Shown here: positions 1-8,032 of the stretch, one piece after another
Layout: each line of letters begins with the position of its first letter
How positions within the stretch are numbered: the stretch's first letter is position 1
Assembly: GCA_029558435.1 (NCBI GenBank)
Contig: JAKQEZ010000358.1
Coordinates: 1 to 48,405, forward strand
DNA from: Bacteroidota bacterium
Lineage (GTDB): Bacteria > Bacteroidota > Bacteroidia > Flavobacteriales > Crocinitomicaceae
DNA length: 48,405 nucleotides
Direction: 5' to 3'
Program-made: the position numbers and the translations under genes
Notes under the pieces: generated by a model
Seen by the model: only the letters and a program-made list of their open reading frames with translations
Database searches by the model: none
What the model was told of the DNA's origin: nothing

Positions 1-1751
1 GATGTAGATGTTGCTGTACATGGTGTATTTCCAGAAGATGTAACAACAATATAGCTTGATTTTAATTCCACATCAGAACCATAACTATTAGCAGCTGTTA
101 GCTGAACACTATAGGTACCAGCAGTATTAAAAGTTATTTTAGGGTTTTGTGATGTTGCACTTGTGCTACCTGTATATACCCAACCAGTTGCTGGTGTAAC
201 TGCCCACGTCCAAGATGTTGGAGAATTAGAACTTAAATCAGTAAAATTAACAGTTGTGCCTGTTGGAACTGTAGTTTGATCTGCAGAAAAGTTGGCTGTT
301 GGAGCTGTTCCTCCTGAAGCACAAGGATCTGATGAACCATTCAATACTAAAACACCTGAGTTGGCAGGGTCTAACCAAGGTTTTAGTTGCATTGCATTGG
401 TAGTTCCACAGCTTGTCCAATGGTATGAAACTTTACCATATAAATCTGGAGATGAGGTTGCTGTACAAAAAGAAGAACCACCAGATAATGTTCCAACTAT
501 TCTAGAATTTCCTCCGTTGTATGTAAATATAGGAGAACCTGATGAGCCTCCTTCTGTAACACCATGTCCGTTTGTTGTAGCAGCCCAAGTTACTTGCCAG
601 TGTGTATTAGCAGTTACACCACTATACGATGTAGAAGAAACAGTACTTGTATAAGTTGAAATCTTTTTAATATCACCTGCTGGGTGGTGAATACTTACTC
701 CACTTGCAGATGCTGTATTGTTTGCGTCCCAACCATTCCAATAAGCACCAAAACCTTTCAAGGTTGTGATAATGGTTGATTGATTAGAGGCATTTCCTAA
801 TTTGCATAAGAAAAAGTCAGATTTACTTATGGTATTTCCACTTACGTCTTCTGAAGAAGCAATTTTTAAACAACCTGTAATTAAGCTATTTGCCAAAGTA
901 CCTTGGGAACCAGGATTAGTACATCCAGCAGCCTCATAATTGAAATAAAATTTCCACAAATTCAAATCAGAAGTTGAAACACCTTCAGCACAGTGCTGCG
1001 CCGTTAAGAAATAGGGTGTACAATCTTGATTGGTATTGTTTACCAAAGAACCAGAACACCAACCATATTGGGAACCAACTTTTAATAAAATACGCGCAAC
1101 TCCTTTTTTCTCGTCTTGCCAGTTATTACCTTCTGGTGAGCAATTTACATTGACTTCACAGCTTTCTGAATCACCAAAATCTTTTTCATTATTTGCTTTT
1201 GATGGAAATCCAGCACCTCTGTAGATATACCCAATTTGCTCAATTTCAATCAATGAAGGTTGCACTCCATTAGGCTCAACAAGTTCTAACACCATATTGT
1301 CGCCTTGACAAAGGTCTAAATTTTGTTGCCCATGTTCCAGCACATCTTTGGAAGTGAATGCAGTGTGAATTTTTTTACCTTGTGTGTTGTAAACATTTAA
1401 TGTTGTATTGCCATAAATGTAGAACTTAGAAAAGATAAAGTTTAATGCTTCTGCACCTGGATATTGTATTTTCAGTTGCCATACTTTGTCTCCATTTTCA
1501 TTGGTTGACCAAACACCACTGTTTTGAGGCGTTATGTTTACATCAATTCCGACACCAATTCTATAGAATTGACCATTTTTATCACGTTGAATATCTTGTT
1601 GAGCAATAGCACTCAAATCGGGTGTTTGATAATACAACGTGGGGATGTTTTTAGAGAATTTTTCAATAGCCGGATAATTGCTTTGTGCGTGGTTCATAAA
1701 GGGCATGAACGACATCAAAGCTACGACTATACCTAACGTAATTTTTTTCAT
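1..1751 (-). CDS. T9SS-secreted trypsin-fold serine protease (lysyl endopeptidase-like) with PKD domain, 3' end outside window
   Basis: Reading from the ATG at 1749-1751 gives an open frame of 583 codons that runs off the left edge, so the C-terminus is missing. A signal peptide (MKKITLGIVVALMSF...) is followed by about 230 residues of prodomain-like sequence. The trypsin-fold catalytic triad is visible: His253 in TAQHCAEG, Asp312 in SKSDFFLCK and Ser404 in GGSSGSP. Cysteines around these sites resemble Achromobacter protease I/lysyl endopeptidases. A PKD-type domain follows (about 481-565, with NPKITFNTAGTYSVQL). In this phylum such proteins usually end in a T9SS sorting domain, but that part is not in the window. 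The gene is divergent from the response regulator and has its own consensus promoter. The protease call is firm; Lys specificity is inferred. Confidence 0.88.
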   Translation of the reverse strand, partial: MKKITLGIVVALMSFMPFMNHAQSNYPAIEKFSKNIPTLYYQTPDLSAIAQQDIQRDKNGQFYRIGVGIDVNITPQNSGVWSTNENGDKVWQLKIQYPGAEALNFIFSKFYIYGNTTLNVYNTQGKKIHTAFTSKDVLEHGQQNLDLCQGDNMVLELVEPNGVQPSLIEIEQIGYIYRGAGFPSKANNEKDFGDSESCEVNVNCSPEGNNWQDEKKGVARILLKVGSQYGWCSGSLVNNTNQDCTPYFLTAQHCAEGVSTSDLNLWKFYFNYEAAGCTNPGSQGTLANSLITGCLKIASSEDVSGNTISKSDFFLCKLGNASNQSTIITTLKGFGAYWNGWDANNTASASGVSIHHPAGDIKKISTYTSTVSSTSYSGVTANTHWQVTWAATTNGHGVTEGGSSGSPIFTYNGGNSRIVGTLSGGSSFCTATSSPDLYGKVSYHWTSCGTTNAMQLKPWLDPANSGVLVLNGSSDPCASGGTAPTANFSADQTTVPTGTTVNFTDLSSNSPTSWTWAVTPATGWVYTGSTSATSQNPKITFNTAGTYSVQLTAANSYGSDVELKSSYIVVTSSGNTPCTATST

Positions 1752-1780
1752 AGACTAGTTTTTTATGATTTATAGTGTTT

Positions 1781-1812
1781 CAAATTTAATTTTTTTTTGT
1801 TCTCAATCAAAA
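1781..1812 (-). promoter_or_regulatory. Predicted promoter of the secreted protease
   Basis: On the minus strand TAAATTTG (1788-1781) matches the Bacteroidota -7 consensus TAnnTTTG. TTTTG lies 19 bp upstream (1812-1808). It overlaps the predicted promoter of the divergent response regulator. Confidence 0.6.
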
Positions 1813-1829
1813 TCTTAGTTCTATTTTTG
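1796..1829 (+). promoter_or_regulatory. Predicted promoter of the response regulator gene
   Basis: TATTTTTG (1822-1829) matches TAnnTTTG and lies 18 nt before the ATG. TTTG (1796-1799) is a possible -33 element with a 22-bp gap, at the long end of the accepted range. Confidence 0.45.
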
Positions 1830-1847
1830 TCAACAAAGATTTGATTT

Positions 1848-2531
1848 ATGAACAATTCCATTGTACTTGTAGAAGACGAACAATCAATTGCCGAAGTTGT
1901 ATTGATGAATTTGGAACTTGAAAACTATAAGGTAACTGTTTTTAGTAATGGCAGACATGCTTTGGAAAATCTACCATTATTATTAAATGCAAATTTGGTG
2001 ATTTTAGATGTTATGTTGCCCGAAGTTAATGGAATTGACATTTGCAAAGAAATTAGAAAACATTCATCTGTTCCTATTTTGTTTATTTCAGCCAAAGGTA
2101 CCAGTTCGGATAAAATTGAAGGATTAAAAAGTGGTGGAACAGATTACCTTGGCAAACCATTCGATTTGGAAGAATTGCTATTGCGTGTAAACATATTAAT
2201 CGGCCGTACAAACGCTCAACAACATTTGAAAATTGGTAAAAACACAGTTGATTTTAGAACTTATGTTGTAACAGATGAACAAAATCAAAAAATTGCTGAA
2301 TTGTCAAAACGCGAAATAGAATTATTACAATTATTCAATGCCAAACAAGGAGAAGTAATCTCAAGAGATGAAATTCTTGATAAAGTTTGGGGAATAGATC
2401 AATATCCAACCTCTAGAACTATTGATAATTTTATTTTATCGTTCAGAAAATTGTTTGAAGAAAACTCAAAAACACCCAAATATTTCCATTCCATTCGAGG
2501 TGTTGGTTACAAATTTACACTTGTTGATTAA
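1848..2531 (+). CDS. OmpR/PhoB-family response regulator (orphan)
   Basis: A 227-residue two-domain DNA-binding response regulator. The receiver domain (1-120) has the acidic pair E9/D10, the phospho-acceptor Asp54 in VILDVMLPEVNG, the switch residue Ser81 and Lys103 in GKPF. A winged-helix effector domain follows (about 130-227), with the typical SKREIELLQLF start, the SRTIDNFILSFRKL recognition region and the final RGVGYKF hairpin. No histidine kinase gene is adjacent, so the partner must be elsewhere. The gene shares a divergent promoter region with the secreted protease, which is a plausible target (inference). Its stop codon overlaps the stop of the convergent DUF420 gene. Confidence 0.92.
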   Translation: MNNSIVLVEDEQSIAEVVLMNLELENYKVTVFSNGRHALENLPLLLNANLVILDVMLPEVNGIDICKEIRKHSSVPILFISAKGTSSDKIEGLKSGGTDYLGKPFDLEELLLRVNILIGRTNAQQHLKIGKNTVDFRTYVVTDEQNQKIAELSKREIELLQLFNAKQGEVISRDEILDKVWGIDQYPTSRTIDNFILSFRKLFEENSKTPKYFHSIRGVGYKFTLVD

Positions 2532-3091
2532 AGATAATAAGGCATATTCATCAAGTAAACTATAACACCTGACACTGCAATATAAAACCAAATTGGCCAA
2601 GCAATTTTACCTATTTTTTTGTGCATTTTATTGTTTTTCTCGTGCGCAAACAAATAGGCAAACAATACCAACGGCGTAATAAATGGCGTTAATGTGATGT
2701 GCGTAAGCAAGAAAAATAAATAAACGTAAAGAGAACTTCCAATTGTTGCTTTTTCAACATCATCACGAATTCCATCGTGATTAATATCTCCAAAAACAGA
2801 AGTATCGGATGTGATGTGATAGGCAATATAGCCAATTAAAAAGAGCAAGGTGCACAACATGCTTAACTTCATTAAGCGCTCATGCAATTCAAACTTTTTC
2901 TTTTTCACAGCCATCAATGCAGCAACCAGTAATACGGATGTTACGGCGTTAATACTGACATATATTGGAGGCAAGAAACCTAAATCTACACCTTTAACTT
3001 TTACACTAAATAAGGCAGCAACAATAAATGGAATAAGAATCGAAACAACGATGATTATTCTACGTACACTTTTATTTTCTTTTTTCTCCAT
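2528..3091 (-). CDS. DUF420 membrane protein, cytochrome oxidase assembly-associated
   Basis: A 187-residue protein with about five membrane segments (12-30, 43-62, 76-92, 120-148, 164-182) and conserved histidines (H70, H92, H131, H150) typical of DUF420. The family includes Bacillus YozB/CtaM, linked to aa3 oxidase assembly. It is the last gene of the oxidase operon and overlaps the SCO gene by 20 nt. The loop before the fourth membrane segment carries D102-x-N104-x-D106-G-x-x-D110-x-x-E113, which matches a canonical EF-hand calcium loop apart from Arg at position 8. Family membership and operon context make a role in oxidase biogenesis likely. Calcium binding is inferred. Confidence 0.82.
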   Translation of the reverse strand: MEKKENKSVRRIIIVVSILIPFIVAALFSVKVKGVDLGFLPPIYVSINAVTSVLLVAALMAVKKKKFELHERLMKLSMLCTLLFLIGYIAYHITSDTSVFGDINHDGIRDDVEKATIGSSLYVYLFFLLTHITLTPFITPLVLFAYLFAHEKNNKMHKKIGKIAWPIWFYIAVSGVIVYLMNMPYYL

Positions 3092-3734
3092 TATATTCGG
3101 TTTTAATTAGTGTTCTTAAATCATTTTCGAGGGAGTCAACTGCACGAGCATTTGTTCCATCGTAAATTCCTCTGATATGTCCTTGAGTATCAATAATTGA
3201 AAAATAGGGGGTGTGACCAAAGCCTCCAGGTATGGAATCGTTTTTTTCAGCAGCATTAAAAAATTCTTTAGCCAATAAATGCGTAGCTTCTTCATCTCCA
3301 ACAAAAAACTGCCAATTGGAAGCATCCAACCCACGTTCTTTGATGTATTGTCGTAAGCGACTTGGTTTATCGGTATAGGGATCAATCGTAAAGCTTAAAA
3401 ACTGCACTTGACTCTTTAAATCTTTCGTGTTTTCACTCAACCGCTTCATGTTGGTAGTCATAGATGGGCAAATGGAAGGACACGAGGTAAAAAAGAAATC
3501 GGCCACCCAAATTTTGGTTTTCAATTCTTTGGATGAAACCATTACAGAATCTTGGTTGAGGTATTCAAAATCGGGTACAGTGTGATAAATAGTATCCGCC
3601 ACTTCTTTACCATTGACTGTAGTATATTGAACATCTTTTTCACCAATGATAGGCAAACGATATTCTTCTTTTTTTTCTGTACAAGCAAGTGTAAGAAAAA
3701 GAAGTGGAATTATTTTACTTATTGGCAACTTCAT
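3072..3734 (-). CDS. SCO1/SenC-family copper chaperone lipoprotein
   Basis: A 220-residue lipoprotein: signal MKLPISKIIPLLFLTLAC with the lipobox cysteine at Cys18, then a thioredoxin fold. The SCO copper site is complete: Cys85 and Cys89 in TSCPSICPS, and His174 in GGFGHTPYFS. SCO proteins deliver copper to, or keep reduced, the CuA centre of oxidase subunit II. Here it would act in the periplasm on the caa3-type oxidase. It overlaps both neighbours by 20 nt, so it is translated as part of the operon. Confidence 0.92.
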   Translation of the reverse strand: MKLPISKIIPLLFLTLACTEKKEEYRLPIIGEKDVQYTTVNGKEVADTIYHTVPDFEYLNQDSVMVSSKELKTKIWVADFFFTSCPSICPSMTTNMKRLSENTKDLKSQVQFLSFTIDPYTDKPSRLRQYIKERGLDASNWQFFVGDEEATHLLAKEFFNAAEKNDSIPGGFGHTPYFSIIDTQGHIRGIYDGTNARAVDSLENDLRTLIKTEYNGEKRK

Positions 3735-4386
3735 TTTTTAGACTGTATTCTTTTTGAAGTAAGGCAATACATTCTTTCATTCTACGATACATTCCTTCCA
3801 CATTTCCGCGAAGAACCATGCGCAAGTGATTGTTATTGTCGGCAAGTAACATTAATTCTTGAAAAGCATTGCCGCCAAAATATTCATCACCTGTTTGCAA
3901 TAACGATTGCCCATTGTTTTCCATGTCAAACACATTTTTAGCATCACCAGAGGCAATGATCCATCTTTCAGGGTCGTATTTATAAACATTGTCTTCAATG
4001 AGTTTTTTTGCTTCAGATAAATCTTTGACAGGATTTCCATTCATATCGTTAATGAATGAAACAATTTTTACTTTTTTCAATGTTTTTTTACCACGAATAT
4101 CTTGGTAAATAATTTTGTCAAATTGAAATAAGTTGATACTGCATGTATCTAAACACGATTCTTGTAAATTAATGAAAATTACAGAATTGTCTTTAAAATC
4201 GTTTTGTGTATATTGTTTACCATTGGCATCAACAAACGAATAATTGTTGATTTTACCAAAATCTTCAAGAGTTTTAAATTTCATTTTACACCCTCTTGAA
4301 GTGATAAACAATAAAAGAGCCGGAGCAAATAAGAGAAGTACGATATACGAACCTCTTACTCGTCCGGCAATTTTTTTATTAGTCAT
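3715..4386 (-). CDS. Membrane-anchored SCO-like thioredoxin-fold protein
   Basis: A 223-residue protein with one N-terminal membrane segment (about 13-29) and a periplasmic thioredoxin-like domain. It has a CxxxC motif (Cys78, Cys82 in ESCLDTCS), as in SCO proteins, followed by a strand-helix pattern ending near 215. The downstream His of true SCO proteins is not obvious, so copper handling may be altered and a purely redox role is possible. It lies between the subunit IV gene and the bona fide SCO gene and overlaps the latter by 20 nt. The fold is inferred from motif and context. Confidence 0.72.
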   Translation of the reverse strand: MTNKKIAGRVRGSYIVLLLFAPALLLFITSRGCKMKFKTLEDFGKINNYSFVDANGKQYTQNDFKDNSVIFINLQESCLDTCSINLFQFDKIIYQDIRGKKTLKKVKIVSFINDMNGNPVKDLSEAKKLIEDNVYKYDPERWIIASGDAKNVFDMENNGQSLLQTGDEYFGGNAFQELMLLADNNNHLRMVLRGNVEGMYRRMKECIALLQKEYSLKNEVANK

Positions 4387-4396
4387 AATTAATTAT

Positions 4397-4774
4397 TTAT
4401 GCACCGTAGAAACTCCAATCGTGTCCTACAGCTGCTCCTTCATCCATTAATACAAAAACTAGGTAAATAATCAAAATGATATAAGAAACTAAAACAATAA
4501 GTTTCAAATCTCTTTTTTCTTGACCCAAGTGCATGAACACCATAACAATGTAATAAGCTTTTACGATTGTTAAGGCAACATACATCCATTTAATTGTTTC
4601 CCATGCTGCACCAAATGTGTTTGCACGGCTAGCAAAAATACCTACAATAACTTCTAAAGCGGTAATTGCAGAAAGTAAAAACGTTACAAAATAAATTTTC
4701 TTACGTACTTTTTTACCTTCTTCTTCTGAATGGTGATGATGTAATGAATACTCAATAATATCGTCTCTTTCCAT
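4397..4774 (-). CDS. Cytochrome c oxidase subunit IV (caa3-type)
   Basis: A 125-residue protein with a short cytoplasmic N-terminus rich in His and charged residues (HHHHSEEEGKKVRKKIY). Three membrane helices follow (about 27-47, 62-82, 92-112), the usual architecture of prokaryotic caa3-type subunit IV. The segment YYIVMVFMHLGQEKRDLK is typical of the family. It probably stabilises the oxidase complex in the inner membrane. It lies 27 nt after the subunit III gene in the same operon. Confidence 0.85.
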   Translation of the reverse strand: MERDDIIEYSLHHHHSEEEGKKVRKKIYFVTFLLSAITALEVIVGIFASRANTFGAAWETIKWMYVALTIVKAYYIVMVFMHLGQEKRDLKLIVLVSYIILIIYLVFVLMDEGAAVGHDWSFYGA

Positions 4775-4801
4775 TTTATTTTAAATTTTAATGTTTATCA
4801 A

Positions 4802-5839
4802 TTAAACTAAGTAGAAGAATGTAAATACAAACACCCAAACTAAGTCTACAAAGTGCCAGTACAAACCACCTTTTTCTACCATTTCATAGTGACCTCTTTT
4901 TTCATACGTACCTTTCAATACATTGATGAAAATAACCAAGTTGATAATGATACCAATTGTTACGTGGAAACCGTGGAAACCTGTGATAAAGAAGAAGTAG
5001 TTAGCGTATACAGTTGGACCGTATTCATTTCTAACTAAATTAGCTCCATAAACAATACGTTTTGCTTCTCCAGAATAGGCTGCTTCGTAATATTGTTTTG
5101 ATGCATCAGCTCCTTCAATTTTGTCGCCTAATTTATATTTTCCTCCTGCTTCAACTACAGATAATGCCATGTGAACATCTTCGTTTTTAGCAATTTTAGC
5201 AACAGAACCATCTTCTAAAGTAATCATTCCTGCATGAACATGCCCAGCCTCTACTGCATGTTGAAACTCATGTTTCAAGTTCAAATCTTTATCTGTAAGT
5301 ACTTGACCAGCTTTGTATTTGTGACCAGCTGTTTGAACTGTAAAGTTTTGAAGTTCTCCAAATTTTTCAGCATGAACTACCGCTTTTGAACCGTCTGCTA
5401 ATTCTACTTTACCAAAATCAGAACCGTGAATAAAGTGCGACCATTCCCAAGCTTGTGATCCTACGAAAATCATCCCTCCAACGATAGTTGCAGCCAACCA
5501 TTTTGTTACACCTTTTCTGTCCATACGGTGACCAGCCTCTACAGCCAATACCATTGTTACAGAAGAAATGATTAACAAGAAAGTCATGAATGCTACATAA
5601 AGTAACGGGAAGTTACCTTCAAAAAATGGAATTGAGTGGAAAGTGCGCTCTCCAATTGGCCATTCACCATTGTATGCTTCTCTTGAAAAACCATAGGCAG
5701 CCAAAAAACCACCAAAAGTTAATGCGTCTGATACAAGGAAAATCCACATCATGATTTTCCCATAACTCACCTTGAATGGAGATTCTTTACCACTCCAGGC
5801 TTCGGCATAGTTAACATGCCCAGTAGCGTTCTCTGTCAT
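4802..5839 (-). CDS. Heme-copper oxidase subunit III with a repeated extra domain (paralogue 2)
   Basis: A 345-residue subunit III protein. The N-terminal part (24-135) has the usual WIFLVSDALTFGGF and WEWSHFI features. The C-terminal part (about 275-345) has GFHGFHVTIG and the terminal WHFVDLVWVF motif of subunit III. Between them, about 138-262 is a soluble insertion absent from classical subunit III. It contains two related modules 61 residues apart (145-186 and 206-246), each with an LxDGSxA start and an AGxKYKxG core. A His-rich link lies between them (H190, H194, H200, H202). The next gene upstream in the operon is a second subunit III homologue. Subunits I and II are not in the window. 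Confidence 0.88.
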   Translation of the reverse strand: MTENATGHVNYAEAWSGKESPFKVSYGKIMMWIFLVSDALTFGGFLAAYGFSREAYNGEWPIGERTFHSIPFFEGNFPLLYVAFMTFLLIISSVTMVLAVEAGHRMDRKGVTKWLAATIVGGMIFVGSQAWEWSHFIHGSDFGKVELADGSKAVVHAEKFGELQNFTVQTAGHKYKAGQVLTDKDLNLKHEFQHAVEAGHVHAGMITLEDGSVAKIAKNEDVHMALSVVEAGGKYKLGDKIEGADASKQYYEAAYSGEAKRIVYGANLVRNEYGPTVYANYFFFITGFHGFHVTIGIIINLVIFINVLKGTYEKRGHYEMVEKGGLYWHFVDLVWVFVFTFFYLV

Positions 5840-5864
5840 TTTATTTTAAATTTATTTTGCAAGT

Positions 5865-6926
5865 TTAATGAATAAAAAGTAAAAATAGCAATAAAAAGAC
5901 CCATAAAATGTCTAAAAAGTGCCAAAAAATTCCAGTTGCTTTTAATCCTATCACATCACCGTTGGTGTATTTACCTAAAAATGAATAGGATACAGTTCTA
6001 ATCATAAACAATAAAGTTGCAATGATGTGCAGCAAGTGTAAAAATGTGATAACATAAATGTAGGAAGATGCATTGTCAGCCGAATCCATCGCTTTGTTCA
6101 ACAAATATGGAGATAATTTTTGATCACCTAAGAAAAAAGTGCGGTTCTTGTAGTCCAATGCTTTACTTTTATAATACACCACAAAGTCTTTACCGTATTC
6201 ACCTTTAGCAAAAAAGTCTCCACGCCCATCACGGATGTGTTCTGCCCATTTTCTTAAACGAAACAAATCCTGACCAATTAACACTTTACCATCAGGCAAT
6301 GTCAATTCATTGTTCAAATATGCTAATGGTTCTCCGTTGTATAACAACACAAATGAAGTTCCATAATCTTTAATTCCACTTACTCCATTTTTAGCATCTG
6401 CATGGTCAAATTGCAAACCAATTGCTTGAATTTCTTTTTTGGTTGCATCGCTCACTTTTTTACCATCAATCAAATAGTCGTTGCCATCAACTGCAAGGTA
6501 TTTTCCTTTGTATTTCAACGTGTAAAAATCACCATAGCGACCTTCGTTTACTAAAATTCTGCTTGAACCAATATACAACCCTTTTTCTACCAATTGTTTA
6601 TAGCCTTGAAACTGAGAAATTGCAAATCCAATACCCAATAATAGAGTGATGGAAATGTATATTTTTAATTGATTTAAGTTTCTTGCTTTTGCAGCTTTTA
6701 ATGCCAATGAAAATGTGATGCTACTGATGACAATTAACACTGTTGAAACATAAAAAGCTGATGGAAGTGGAGATTTCAACCAAAATGCACCTCCCATTGA
6801 AACGATGTATGCGGAAATTAATCCAGCAAACACCATGATTATACTTCCAATAGCAGCATAAACCAAGTTTTTTCTTAGTTTTTCTCTGATTTCTGGATCT
6901 AATTCTTGTTCAAACTGTTGTTTCAT
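5865..6926 (-). CDS. Heme-copper oxidase subunit III-like protein with three-repeat extra domain (paralogue 1)
   Basis: A 353-residue subunit III homologue. The N-terminal membrane helices (22-45, 56-76, 88-105) lead into a large insertion (about 118-288). The C-terminus (291-353) carries FLHLLHIIATLLFMI and WHFLDILWVF as in the family. The insertion contains three similar modules at 131-160, 188-220 and 244-273, starting with YG and spaced 57 and 56 residues apart. Each has the pattern YGxxF/Y-x-hydrophobic-x-Y followed by an LxDGK-like turn. The function of the insertion is unknown. The gene lies 6 nt after ctaB and 25 nt before the other subunit III gene. Confidence 0.84.
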   Translation of the reverse strand: MKQQFEQELDPEIREKLRKNLVYAAIGSIIMVFAGLISAYIVSMGGAFWLKSPLPSAFYVSTVLIVISSITFSLALKAAKARNLNQLKIYISITLLLGIGFAISQFQGYKQLVEKGLYIGSSRILVNEGRYGDFYTLKYKGKYLAVDGNDYLIDGKKVSDATKKEIQAIGLQFDHADAKNGVSGIKDYGTSFVLLYNGEPLAYLNNELTLPDGKVLIGQDLFRLRKWAEHIRDGRGDFFAKGEYGKDFVVYYKSKALDYKNRTFFLGDQKLSPYLLNKAMDSADNASSYIYVITFLHLLHIIATLLFMIRTVSYSFLGKYTNGDVIGLKATGIFWHFLDILWVFLLLFLLFIH

Positions 6927-6932
6927 GAATTT

Positions 6933-7832
6933 TTATTTAAATGTTATTTCGACTGCATTTTTGAGGTGTTCAAGAAAACTTTCGGTTCTATCAAACACCA
7001 ATATGAATTGTATTAAAGGAAGGTAAATAAACGATGCAAACATGAGTTTTTTTGCGTCTTTCATTTCCAATGTGATGTATAAACGATAGGATAACCAATA
7101 AAAATAGCCTCCTAAAATAGCTATGATAACCATGGAAACGTTGCCTGTCCACCCTAAAATCCAAGGCAATAAGCTAAACGGAATTAACAACAAACTATAA
7201 ATTGCAATTTGCAACGCCGATTGTTTTGAACGCCCTGATGCTGAAGGTAATAACGAAAATCCCCCTGCTTTGTAATCTTCGTTTGCCACCCAAGCAATGG
7301 CCCAAAAATGAGGGAATTGCCATACAAATTGGATGAAAAATAAAATTCCAGGCACAAATGAATAAACGCCAGATGCTGCAACAGCTCCAATCATTGGTGG
7401 CACCGCTCCAGGGATAGCACCTACAAGTACCGACCAGCGAGAAATTCTTTTTGTTGGTGTATAAGCAAATACATAAGATAAATAACCAAATAAACCCAGT
7501 GCAGCTGTTTGCCAATTGATGCTATACAACATCCAGGCACCTATTCCTAAAAAAAGAAAAACAACAATAAACGCTTCTGTAACCGACATTTCGCCCGAAG
7601 GTAAAGGTCTGTTCATGGTGCGCTTCATTTTTGCATCTAGTTTGCGTTCCCAAATTTGATTGGATGCATTGGATGCACCTGTAACCAAAATCCCTCCGAC
7701 TGATAAAACGATTGCTTCACTCCAGCTTGTTCCACCATTAAATAAGTATCCTGCTAACGCAGAAACCATTACTGTAAATGATAATCTGAATTTTGTTAAT
7801 TGAGAATATTGTTTTAGTTTGTTTTTAATCAT
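6933..7832 (-). CDS. ctaB: Protoheme IX farnesyltransferase
   Basis: A 299-residue UbiA-family membrane prenyltransferase that converts heme B to heme O for heme-copper oxidases. It has the signature NQIWERKLDAKMKRT followed by NRPLPSG, the prenyl-diphosphate/Mg site, in which one of the usual Asp residues is Glu. The second polar loop is present (ANEDYKAGGFSLLPS), with about eight to nine hydrophobic helices. As the first gene of the operon it sets the expression of the oxidase accessory genes. No convincing TAnnTTTG element was found in the 200-nt gap upstream. Confidence 0.93.
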   Translation of the reverse strand: MIKNKLKQYSQLTKFRLSFTVMVSALAGYLFNGGTSWSEAIVLSVGGILVTGASNASNQIWERKLDAKMKRTMNRPLPSGEMSVTEAFIVVFLFLGIGAWMLYSINWQTAALGLFGYLSYVFAYTPTKRISRWSVLVGAIPGAVPPMIGAVAASGVYSFVPGILFFIQFVWQFPHFWAIAWVANEDYKAGGFSLLPSASGRSKQSALQIAIYSLLLIPFSLLPWILGWTGNVSMVIIAILGGYFYWLSYRLYITLEMKDAKKLMFASFIYLPLIQFILVFDRTESFLEHLKNAVEITFK

Positions 7833-8008
7833 TTTTTAGTAGATGACTTTTTATTTCGGCGTAAAAGTACAAAATAATTAAGTTGTAGCAGTTTTTGTTC
7901 AACTCATTTCGCCTAAATTATTGATAGAATTGCTACGAAGTTTATCACCTAAGCACTATTTATAAATTATTAAGTTGATAATTAGCGTGTGAAATCTATG
8001 GTATTCTT

Positions 8009-8016
8009 TACTTTTG
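8009..8016 (+). promoter_or_regulatory. Predicted -7 element of the rRNA methyltransferase gene
   Basis: TACTTTTG matches TAnnTTTG 16 nt before the GTG start at 8033. There is no clear -33 TTG at the usual distance. Confidence 0.45.
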
Positions 8017-8032
8017 TGAAAAAATATAAAAA

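Noticed and set aside
292..1736. Open frames on the plus strand across 292-1736
   Set aside because: They are antisense to the long protease frame with clear catalytic motifs; treated as shadows.
3552..3941. 129-codon plus-strand frame
   Set aside because: It is antisense to the two SCO-like genes, which have complete motifs. Its composition (Phe/Cys/His-rich) is typical of a shadow.
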